From Candidatus Solibacter usitatus (GTDB lineage Bacteria; Acidobacteriota; Terriglobia; Bryobacterales; Bryobacteraceae): 48,580 bases of DNA. The stretch is taken from NCBI GenBank assembly GCA_016213245.1, contig JACRBC010000044.1:1-48580 (forward strand). Reading direction: 5' to 3'. Within the stretch, counting starts at the first letter, position 1, and the number at the start of each line of letters is the position of its first letter. Under the pieces are notes generated by a model. That model was not told the DNA's origin, ran no database searches, and was given only the letters and a program-made list of their open reading frames with translations. The translations under genes were made by a program, and so were the position numbers. Shown here piece by piece: positions 18,234-25,684 of the stretch.

Positions 18234-18268
18234 CTATGACGCCGCAGGGGGGACGTCAAGCGTCATAG
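18234..18268 (-). promoter_or_regulatory. Inverted repeat upstream of higBA, candidate operator
   Basis: CTATGACGC (18234-18242) and GCGTCATAG (18260-18268) are a perfect 9-bp inverted repeat with a 17-nt spacer, ending 9 bp upstream of the higB start. HigA proteins bind palindromes in their own promoter, so an autoregulatory operator is the likely role; a hairpin in the mRNA leader is the alternative. Confidence 0.55.
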
Positions 18269-18324
18269 GAATGATGCCCACGGCCCACCCCCGACGTAAA
18301 CCGGGTCAAGCGAAACAGCCGCGC

Positions 18325-19488
18325 TTACTTCTTTCCCCGTGCCGGGGCGCACTTGACCCACGCCTTCTTCCTGTTGCTCTCGATGACGGCTTCAAGGAGC
18401 TGCATGCCGCGGAGGCCGTCGGCGAAGGTGGGGTATTCGGCGGGCAGGCTGGGGTCGAGGACACGCGACCAGAAGCGCTTGTAGAGCTGCTTGTGGCTGT
18501 CGTCGTAGCCTTCGCTGTGGCCGCCGGGGTAGTCGGCATAGCTGGCCGCCTTGGGATAGAAGAGGCTGCCGTCCTTGAGGATGAGGCGGTTGGGTTCGTT
18601 CCGGTTGCCCACCCAGAGTTCGTCGGGGCGCTCCTGGTTCCAGGCGATGCTGCACTTGGAGCCGGCGATGAGCCACTCGAAGCGGTTCTTGCAGCCGGCC
18701 GAGACCTGGCTGACGGTGTAGGCGCCGCGGCAGGCGCCGCCGAGGTGGAGCATGGCCATGCCGAAGTCCTCGGTGTCGATCTTGACGTCGTCGTAGTCAG
18801 AGGGCTTGAGGGTTTTGCCGGCGAAGGTTTCGATGGCCACCTTGGGCTGCTTGCGGGTCTTGTGGATGATCTTGAGATCGGCGCAAAGGGCGGTGATGGA
18901 GAGGCCGGTGACGTGCTGGATCATGTCCATCCAGTGCGAGCCGATGTCGCCCATGACGCGCAGCGGGCCGTTGTGCTTGCGCAGGATGCGCCAGTTGAAG
19001 TCGGTGTCGTAGAGCAGCCAGTCCTGCGAGTAGGTGCCCTGGACGACGAGGATTTCGCCGAGGTCGCCGTTGGCGATCATGGCGCGGGCCTGCTGGACGG
19101 CCGGATAGTAGCGGAGGTTGTGGTTGGTGGCGTGGTGGAGCTTCTTCTTCTCCGCCAGGTCCAGCATCTCCTTGGCTTCCTTGGCCGACATGGCCAGGGG
19201 CTTCTCGCACAGCACGTGCTTGCCGGCGTTGAGGGCGGCCTTGGCCACTGGGGCATGCAGCGCGTTGGGCGTACAGACGTGGACGCCGGCGATTTCGGGG
19301 TCGGCCAGCAGGTCCTTGTAGTTCCCCATAGCCTTGGGGATGTGGTTGGCCTTGGCGAAGCGGTCGGCTTCGTCCTGCGAGATACCCGCGACGGCGGCGA
19401 CTTCCACGAATCCCAGGCGGCGGAGGTTTTCCACGTGGGTCTTGCCCATGAATCCGGCGCCGATCACTCCAACTTTCAGTTTGTTCAT
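18325..19488 (-). CDS. Gfo/Idh/MocA family oxidoreductase
   Basis: 387 residues. An N-terminal Rossmann fold opens with VGVIGAGFMGKTHVENLRRL (GxGxxG, NAD(P) binding). CTPNALHAPVAKAAL and the catalytic-region signature CEKPLAMSAKEAKEM follow near residues 80-105, and WMDMIQHVTGL lies in the substrate domain. Members oxidise or reduce sugars, inositols or related polyols; the substrate is unknown. GGAGG lies about 9 bp upstream of the ATG. It stands alone, divergent from a small membrane protein gene. No signal peptide is present, so it is cytoplasmic, unlike the Tat-exported members common in related bacteria. Confidence 0.92.
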   Translation of the reverse strand: MNKLKVGVIGAGFMGKTHVENLRRLGFVEVAAVAGISQDEADRFAKANHIPKAMGNYKDLLADPEIAGVHVCTPNALHAPVAKAALNAGKHVLCEKPLAMSAKEAKEMLDLAEKKKLHHATNHNLRYYPAVQQARAMIANGDLGEILVVQGTYSQDWLLYDTDFNWRILRKHNGPLRVMGDIGSHWMDMIQHVTGLSITALCADLKIIHKTRKQPKVAIETFAGKTLKPSDYDDVKIDTEDFGMAMLHLGGACRGAYTVSQVSAGCKNRFEWLIAGSKCSIAWNQERPDELWVGNRNEPNRLILKDGSLFYPKAASYADYPGGHSEGYDDSHKQLYKRFWSRVLDPSLPAEYPTFADGLRGMQLLEAVIESNRKKAWVKCAPARGKK

Positions 19489-19577
19489 AAAGTTTCCGTC
19501 CTCCGGAGCCGATAGGGGCTCAGGGTGAAGACTTTCTACACTCTATTACAACTGGCAGGGGCGAGGACAGTGGCGGC

Positions 19578-19916
19578 ATGAGAGTCCGGTTGCGGTTCAA
19601 GAACAGTCACAAGAAACGGGCGAAAGTCGCGCCCAAGCTCCGGCGCGAACCTGATGTGGTGACCCCGGAAGAGATGGCAGGTACGCTGGCCACGCTGTTG
19701 CATCCAGCGGCAGTCATCCTGTTCGCCATCGCCGGCTGGAGGCTGGGACAGGACCTCGGCATTGCGGGGGAGTTCTTCCTGACCGACGGGCCGTTCTCGC
19801 ACTGGCAGCCGTGGCTCGGGGCCGCGGCGGCGGTTGTGTCGGCGGCACTCTGGCTCAACCGGCGCAGCCGGCCGGCGCGCGTTCGCCTGGACGACGACGA
19901 AGCGGCGACGAGCTAG
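19578..19916 (+). CDS. Small hypothetical membrane protein
   Basis: 112 residues. A very basic N-terminus (MRVRLRFKNSHKKRAKVAPK) is followed by two hydrophobic segments near 38-57 and 77-93, then an arginine- and aspartate-rich tail. No family is recognised. Its TAG stop shares the palindromic CTAG with the stop of the converging protease gene, so the two ends overlap by four bases. The steady codon pattern and bordering genes suggest it is real, but evidence is modest. Confidence 0.55.
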   Translation: MRVRLRFKNSHKKRAKVAPKLRREPDVVTPEEMAGTLATLLHPAAVILFAIAGWRLGQDLGIAGEFFLTDGPFSHWQPWLGAAAAVVSAALWLNRRSRPARVRLDDDEAATS

Positions 19917-22243
19917 CGGAAATCGCAGTCCAGATTACCGATGGGCATTCCCGGCGGGGCCTCCTGCGCCTTGGGCAGGCGCATCTCCTTGGGATCCTTC
20001 TCAAACGCGGCGATTTGCGCCAATGCGTAGCTGATGTGGGCGTTCCTGGGCCGCAGGCTCAACCACGATTTCAGATCGCTTATCTTAGCGCCTGCCGCGG
20101 CGCGGGCGCCGCCCGAGGCCGCCTCGTCGACGGCGAGACTCATGACGCGCCGCAAGGCGGAGAGTTGAACCGTCCGCTGGATCTCGCCCTGTAGCCCCGG
20201 GGCGGGGGCCGGCTTCCATGTCTTGGTCCAAAGCCGGTCGATCACCTCACCCAGGGGCGGCTGGGCGGCGTCGCGCGCATGGAACTCGACCAGGCGCGAA
20301 GCGCGTTCGCCGTTCAGGAGCAGGTCCAGGACGATGGCGGCGGCCGATTCGGCGGCGCCGACGGGGTCAAAGGTCAACCCGGTGCGGCCCTTGAACAATT
20401 CGCGCGTCTGCTGGTAGCCGGCGGGCCGGGGCGGGATCAGCCGGATGATCCGCTCGGGAATTGCCAGGGCCTCCGGAGAGATGGTCTGTAGGACGGCGTC
20501 GAGAGCGCGGCGCTGTTCGGCGGCAGGCGCCAACGTGGTAGGTTGCTGCCCATCTCCGCGGAGCGCGTAGGAGTACCGCAATCCGCCCACCGTCTTCACG
20601 GCGGCCTCCACCTGGTAGCGGTGGGAGAGATAGAGGGGAACGAGGACGTCTTCGAGCAGCGCCAGGGGCGTTCCCTGGCGAATGTTGTTTTCGCCGAAGC
20701 GGGCCAGCGCGGCGGCACGCACCTTCATGAGGCGCTCGAGCTCATCCACGGCGTTCGAGCCGGAGTCCCACAGGTGCACCTCGGGGTGCGCGCTACCGGC
20801 CGGGCGGGCGTCCTGATCGGTGAGGTAGACAAGCCCGCGGCTGCGCGCGTCGCGGATCAAGGCGTCGCGCCCGCCGGCGTCAGAGACCCCGTAGCCCCAC
20901 TGAATGGAGACCATATCCCATTCGCCGATGCCCTTGGCGTAGGCGCCGCCGAAGTCCGGCACACCGTTTTTCAGGTCCATCCAGGGGTGCGGATAGTCCA
21001 TGACCGAGGCGCGGTTGGCGGTGGAGGCGATGTAGTTGTGGCCCAGACCGAGTGTGTGGCCGACCTCGTGGGCGGAGAGTTGCCGCAGGCGGGCAAGGGC
21101 CATCTCCAGAGCCTGAGGATTGGCCGCGCCGTTGCCGTAGGGGGCCAGGAAAGCCTCGGCGATCAGGAAGTCCTGGCGGACGCGGAGCGAGCCGAGGGTC
21201 ACGTGGCCCTTGATGATCTCGCCGGTGCGCGGATCGGCGACGCTGGCGCCGTAGGACCAGCCGCGCGTGGAGCGGTGGACCCACTGGATCATGTTGTAGC
21301 GCACGTCCATGGGGTCGGCGTCCTCGGGCAGCAGTTCCACCTTGAAGCCGTTGGGGAAGCCGGCGGCTTCGAAGGCCTGGGACCACCAGCGGGCGCCTTC
21401 GAGCAGCGCGCCGCGGATGGGTTCGGGCGCGCCACGATCGAGGTAGTAGGTGATAACGCCGCCGGGCGCCAGGCGGTGGCGGTGGATGAAGCGCTTGACG
21501 ACAGGCTCGCCGATGGGGGAGGCGAAGTCGTAGTAGGAGCGGGCGAAGTATCCGGCGCGCGGGTCGAACTCGCGCGGCTCGAAGCCGGGACCGGGCAGTT
21601 CGACGAAGCTGTGGTGGGTGCGGACGGTGACGGCGTCCTTGGACGGAGTCACCGCGTCGAGCAGGGGCCCGCCGGGCCCGCCGGTGAGCGTAATGGTGGC
21701 CTCCACCTCGGTATTTTTCGGGAAGTTCCGGGTGCGGGGCAGGTAAAACGCGCAGCGGGTGGAGTCCAGGCGGTAGGTTCCTTGCCGGGCGCGCTGGAGC
21801 GCTTCGGCGACGCCATGGGAATCCCGCAACAGGAACTGCGCGGCATCCACGTAGACCTTGCCGTCCTCCTGGACGCTCGCCTCGAAGCCCCACAGCACGC
21901 TTTCAGCGAAGCTCTCGCGCACGGCGCGGCGCTCAGGGTCGCTGGAGGAGAGGGCGCGGTAGCCATAGTTGGAGGCGACCAGCAGCACCTTGTTGCCGGA
22001 CCGCTCCCAGCGCACGACCTGTGCGCCCCCCAACTGGCCCCGGTCCAGACCGATGTCATTGGAGCCGACTCCGGCGGGCAGAGAAGTGACGTAGAGGAAC
22101 TCGCGGCCCCAGTGTCCGGCTTCGAGCCAGAGCTTGCCCTGTGGCTCATCCCAGATGTAGGGGACAAAGCCGTCGGACCTTTGTCCTTTCGGGGCGGCGG
22201 CGAATCCCAGCGAGCAGATCAGGCCCAGAACAATGAGCTTCAT
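19913..22243 (-). CDS. Secreted zinc-dependent metalloprotease (DUF5117/DUF4953-like)
   Basis: 776 residues from the ATG at 22243, chosen because it gives a signal peptide (MKLIVLGLICSLGFAAAPKG). The N-terminal half matches the DUF5117-type domain (GKLWLEAGHWGREFLYVTSL and NDIGLDRGQLGGAQVVRWER). The catalytic zincin motif HEVGHTLGLGHN lies near residue 450, with the later MDYP supplying the Met-turn. Such proteins are common in Acidobacteriota and Bacteroidota and are thought to degrade extracellular proteins; none is well characterised. The start faces the apiosidase-like gene with only 25 bp between the two start codons. Confidence 0.87.
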   Translation of the reverse strand: MKLIVLGLICSLGFAAAPKGQRSDGFVPYIWDEPQGKLWLEAGHWGREFLYVTSLPAGVGSNDIGLDRGQLGGAQVVRWERSGNKVLLVASNYGYRALSSSDPERRAVRESFAESVLWGFEASVQEDGKVYVDAAQFLLRDSHGVAEALQRARQGTYRLDSTRCAFYLPRTRNFPKNTEVEATITLTGGPGGPLLDAVTPSKDAVTVRTHHSFVELPGPGFEPREFDPRAGYFARSYYDFASPIGEPVVKRFIHRHRLAPGGVITYYLDRGAPEPIRGALLEGARWWSQAFEAAGFPNGFKVELLPEDADPMDVRYNMIQWVHRSTRGWSYGASVADPRTGEIIKGHVTLGSLRVRQDFLIAEAFLAPYGNGAANPQALEMALARLRQLSAHEVGHTLGLGHNYIASTANRASVMDYPHPWMDLKNGVPDFGGAYAKGIGEWDMVSIQWGYGVSDAGGRDALIRDARSRGLVYLTDQDARPAGSAHPEVHLWDSGSNAVDELERLMKVRAAALARFGENNIRQGTPLALLEDVLVPLYLSHRYQVEAAVKTVGGLRYSYALRGDGQQPTTLAPAAEQRRALDAVLQTISPEALAIPERIIRLIPPRPAGYQQTRELFKGRTGLTFDPVGAAESAAAIVLDLLLNGERASRLVEFHARDAAQPPLGEVIDRLWTKTWKPAPAPGLQGEIQRTVQLSALRRVMSLAVDEAASGGARAAAGAKISDLKSWLSLRPRNAHISYALAQIAAFEKDPKEMRLPKAQEAPPGMPIGNLDCDFR

Positions 22244-22268
22244 ATTCACACCACTGTACACTGGACTC

Positions 22269-23987
22269 ATGCGCATCCAGCGCCTGGCATCGATGATCTT
22301 CACCGCTCTGGCGGCATTGGCGCAGAAGCCGTGCGGCAATTCGCCCGCCAATGCGCCCTGCGACATCGCCTTCGACGGCCCGGCGAAGGCTGAGGTGTGG
22401 GCCGAGTTCCGAGCGCCGGACTTCAAGACCTACCGGCTGGCGGCGTTTCACGACGGGACGCGGCTGGTGTTCCGGGTGAATCCGGTCACCGCGGGCGAAT
22501 GGACGTATAGAATCAGCGGCAACGTGGCGGCGCTGGACGGCAAGATCGACAAGTTCACCGCGGCGGCGAACACCGAGGCGACGCCGTTCATCCGGCGCGC
22601 CAACGCGCACCACTGGCAGGATGTGGAAAAACAGCAGCCGCACCTGTACATGGGCGCGGACTTCGACCCGGCCACGCTGGAAGCCCGCGCGGCGCAGCAC
22701 TTCACCCACCTGGCGATTCCCATCTTTTCGCCAACCCAGGATCCGGGCTTCTACCGCAAGATCGACGAACAAGTGGCGTCGATCAACGCCAAGGGCATGG
22801 TGGCCGACCTGATCCTGGCGCCGACGCCGGCGGCGCTGGAGAGGGCGTTTCCCACCTGGCAGCAGCGCGAGGCGTATTTGCGTTTCATCACCGGGCGCTA
22901 TTCGGCGTTTAACGTCTCCTGGTGGCTGGCGGAGGAGTGGGAAAGCTCCCCCAACGGCCGAGCCGTGCTGAAAGAGCTGGGCCTGGCCCTGAAGAAGCTG
23001 GATCCGTATGCGCATCCGCGCTCCACTCGGGCGGCCTTCACCTCATCGCCGCTTGGCCCCGACGGTTGGATGGATCACACCGTGTACGGGACCGCCGCGC
23101 CGGAGGCGCTGCCCGCCGTCGAGCACATCCAGAACACCGTGCCGCAAGTAGTCGCGTTGGACGCGGGACTGCCGCCCGATCTCTTCCGCAAGCGGTTGTG
23201 GAACACGAGCATGTCCGGCGCTTATCTTTTTCTGGCCGGACGGGCGCCGGCCGATTCGCCGAACGCGCTGGCCATGGCGGCATGGCATGAGTTCTTTTCC
23301 AAACGAACGCGCTACTGGGACCTGCAGCCGTTTTTCGACCTGGACGGCGCGCGGGCGCTGGCGATCGCCGGTCTGAAGGACGGCGACGGGGACGAGTTGT
23401 TCCAGGCGGTGGAGTACATCGCCTACGTGGAGCATCCGGCGCAGTTTGAACTGCGCGTGTTCAAGCACAGTTACGACGTGTGGTGGGTGAATCCCTCCAC
23501 CGGCGAGGCGGTGAAAGAGAAGAAGGACTGGAAGGGAGACGTTTGGCGGGGCACGCCGCCCGACGCCACCCGCGACTGGGTGTTGCACCTGTCGCGCGAC
23601 GGCAAGAAGGAGGGGATGCTCAAGAGCTACAAGTTCGAATCCTGGCCGATTCCGGTGCAGGAGCCGGCGCGCGACGCCAAGGCCGCGCCGTTCGAACTGG
23701 TCGTGCCGCCGGCCGACGCCACGCTGGTGGCGGGCAAGCCGGTGAATTACACCATCAAACTCAAGAAGCAGACGGCCGGTACGCGCCGGATGACCTATGT
23801 GTTGAGCGGCGAGATCGTGCGGGACGGGCAGGGCAACCGTTTTCTGGCGGCCGGGCCGGAGGGCTCGTTCACCATCCCGGCCTCGGCGCTGACGGGCGGG
23901 CCGGGGGTCATCAATTTTCGCGTAGCGGCACTCAACGCTCCGGGGAAGCTGTACGTAATCGATTCGGTTTTCAACGTCGCGAAATGA
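22269..23987 (+). CDS. DUF5060 / apiosidase-like secreted glycosidase candidate
   Basis: 572 residues. A signal-like N-terminus (RLASMIFTALAALA) is followed by a DUF5060-type beta domain (KAEVWAEFRAPDFKTYRLAA and VNPVTAGEWTYRI, about 35-95) and a TIM-barrel-like domain (about 110-385) with the acid-rich WWLAEEWES, a likely site for a catalytic Glu. The last 190 residues look like one or two beta-sandwich modules. Apiosidase-like proteins act on plant-type polysaccharides. Activity here is inferred from fold only. The stop overlaps the tsaB start (ATGA), so the two are translationally coupled despite unrelated jobs. Confidence 0.7.
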   Translation: MRIQRLASMIFTALAALAQKPCGNSPANAPCDIAFDGPAKAEVWAEFRAPDFKTYRLAAFHDGTRLVFRVNPVTAGEWTYRISGNVAALDGKIDKFTAAANTEATPFIRRANAHHWQDVEKQQPHLYMGADFDPATLEARAAQHFTHLAIPIFSPTQDPGFYRKIDEQVASINAKGMVADLILAPTPAALERAFPTWQQREAYLRFITGRYSAFNVSWWLAEEWESSPNGRAVLKELGLALKKLDPYAHPRSTRAAFTSSPLGPDGWMDHTVYGTAAPEALPAVEHIQNTVPQVVALDAGLPPDLFRKRLWNTSMSGAYLFLAGRAPADSPNALAMAAWHEFFSKRTRYWDLQPFFDLDGARALAIAGLKDGDGDELFQAVEYIAYVEHPAQFELRVFKHSYDVWWVNPSTGEAVKEKKDWKGDVWRGTPPDATRDWVLHLSRDGKKEGMLKSYKFESWPIPVQEPARDAKAAPFELVVPPADATLVAGKPVNYTIKLKKQTAGTRRMTYVLSGEIVRDGQGNRFLAAGPEGSFTIPASALTGGPGVINFRVAALNAPGKLYVIDSVFNVAK

Positions 23988-24610
23988 CCAGAATTGTCGC
24001 TCTCGATACCGCCTCGGAGTACGGCTCCATCGCCCTGGTCGAAGACGGCACGGTGGTGGAGGAAGTGCTGCTGCACTCCCCGGAGGGCTTCGGTCACGTG
24101 CTGTTCCCCGCCCTGGACCGGCTGATGAAGCGCCACCTCTGGCGGCATGAGACCGTTACCGGATATGCCGCGGGGTCGGGCCCGGGATCGTTCACCGGGG
24201 TGCGCATCGCGCTGGCGGCGGTGAAGGGACTGGCGGAGGCGGCCGGCGCCAAAGCCGCGGGAGTTTCCAACCTGATGGCGATGGCGTCGTTCGGCTCGGC
24301 GCACGTGCGGGCGCCGTTTTGCGACGCGCGGCGCGGGGAGATCTACGGCGCCCTGTACGACGAGAGCCTGCACGCGCTGAGCCCGGAGGTGGTGGCCAGG
24401 TTGCAGGTCTGGCGGGACGCCCTGCCAGCCGGAGCGGAGCTGCTCACAAGCTCGCCGGAGGTCTTTGGGATTCCGGCGACGGTGACGCCGCGGGCGCTGG
24501 CCGGGGCCATAGGCCGGCTGGCCGCCGCGCGGCTGACCGACCCGGTGGCGCTGGACGCCAACTACGTCCGCCGGCCGGACGCCGAACTCAACTGGAAGGA
24601 TATCTCCTGA
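23984..24610 (+). CDS. tsaB: tRNA threonylcarbamoyladenosine biosynthesis protein TsaB
   Basis: 208 residues. The ASKHA-type N-terminus IVALDTASEYGSIAL and the signature GYAAGSGPGSFTGVRIALAA identify TsaB, a non-catalytic partner of TsaD and TsaE in making t6A37 on ANN-decoding tRNAs. FCDARRGEIYGALYD is another conserved block. Length is normal (about 210-230). The ATG overlaps the upstream stop and its own stop overlaps the next start (TGATG), so it is embedded in an operon with secreted glycosidase-like genes. Confidence 0.93.
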   Translation: MTRIVALDTASEYGSIALVEDGTVVEEVLLHSPEGFGHVLFPALDRLMKRHLWRHETVTGYAAGSGPGSFTGVRIALAAVKGLAEAAGAKAAGVSNLMAMASFGSAHVRAPFCDARRGEIYGALYDESLHALSPEVVARLQVWRDALPAGAELLTSSPEVFGIPATVTPRALAGAIGRLAAARLTDPVALDANYVRRPDAELNWKDIS

Positions 24611-25659
24611 TGCTGTTACTCCTCGCTGCAGTGACCCTGATCCGCGTTCCCGATTCGGGCATTCAACCGCAGGCTCACACCGATGCCTCCGGGCGCATTC
24701 ACCTGCTGTACTTCCAAGGCCAGCCGGGCGCGGGCGATCTTTTCTACAGATCGTCGGCCGACGCAGGCAAGTCCTGGTCGAGCGCGCTGCGCGTGAACAC
24801 GCGGCCCAACTCCGCCATCGCCACGGGCAACATCCGCGGCGCGCACCTGGCGCTGGGGCGCAACGGGCGGCCGCACGTCGCCTGGATGGGCTCAGGCCAG
24901 GCGGAGCCCAAGTCGGGGATGTTCTATACGCGCCTCGACGCCGCCGGCAAGGCTTTCGAGCCGGAACGCAACCTGGTGACCAAGGCATGGGGCCTGGACG
25001 GCGGGGGTACGCTGGCGGCCGACGGCGGCGGGCGCGTTTATGTGCTGTGGCACGCGCCCACGCCGGGCACGAGAGGCGAGGAGAACCGGCAGGTGTGGGT
25101 GGCAACGTCCACAGACGACGGGGCGTCGTTCGCGGCCGAACGTCCGGCCTGGCCGACACCCACCGGCGCGTGCGGCTGCTGCGGGATGCGCGCACACGCC
25201 GATGCGGACGGGAAGCTGCGCGTACTCTACCGCGGGACCCAGCTCATGGTGCACCGCGACATGTACCTGTTGACGTCGACCGATGGCGGCGGCACTTTCG
25301 AAGGGCGCAAGATCGACGAGTGGGAGGTGGGCGCCTGCGTGATGAGCACGGCCTGGCTTTCAGAGGGGACCTCAGCGTGGGAGACGCGCGGGCAGGTCCA
25401 CGCCCAGTCGGGGGCTCTGCCGCTGACGGCGCCCAACCAGGGGAAGCGGAAACACCCCATCGCCGTGCGCAACGGGAGAGGCAACACTCTGCTCCTCTGG
25501 ACGGAGAACATGGGCTGGAACCGGGGCGGGTCACTGGCCTGGCAGCTCTTCGACGTGAAGGGGACGTCGGCCGAACACGGCGACGCACCCGGGGTGCCGG
25601 TCTGGAGCCTGGTCTCCGCCGTCGCCCTGCCCTCGGGTGACTTCGTGGTTCTCTACTGA
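24610..25659 (+). CDS. BNR-repeat sialidase-like protein
   Basis: 349 residues. A short hydrophobic start (MLLLLAAVTLIRV) may be a signal or anchor. Asp-box repeats of the SxDxGxxW/F kind are visible: SSADAGKSW, STDDGASF and STDGGGTF, spaced as in six-blade sialidase propellers. A Cys-rich GACGCCGMRAHAD lies between the second and third. Exo-alpha-sialidases cleave terminal sialic acid, but many BNR proteins of environmental bacteria have other or unknown substrates, and the arginine triad cannot be assigned confidently. The start overlaps the tsaB stop; rnr follows 25 bp after the end. Confidence 0.78.
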   Translation: MLLLLAAVTLIRVPDSGIQPQAHTDASGRIHLLYFQGQPGAGDLFYRSSADAGKSWSSALRVNTRPNSAIATGNIRGAHLALGRNGRPHVAWMGSGQAEPKSGMFYTRLDAAGKAFEPERNLVTKAWGLDGGGTLAADGGGRVYVLWHAPTPGTRGEENRQVWVATSTDDGASFAAERPAWPTPTGACGCCGMRAHADADGKLRVLYRGTQLMVHRDMYLLTSTDGGGTFEGRKIDEWEVGACVMSTAWLSEGTSAWETRGQVHAQSGALPLTAPNQGKRKHPIAVRNGRGNTLLLWTENMGWNRGGSLAWQLFDVKGTSAEHGDAPGVPVWSLVSAVALPSGDFVVLY

Positions 25660-25684
25660 GCCGCGGCCGGCAGCGGGTGCCACA

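Noticed and set aside
20543..22393. 616-codon plus-strand frame opposite the zinc protease
   Set aside because: The protease has a zinc-site motif and signal peptide; the opposite frame is low-complexity shadow.
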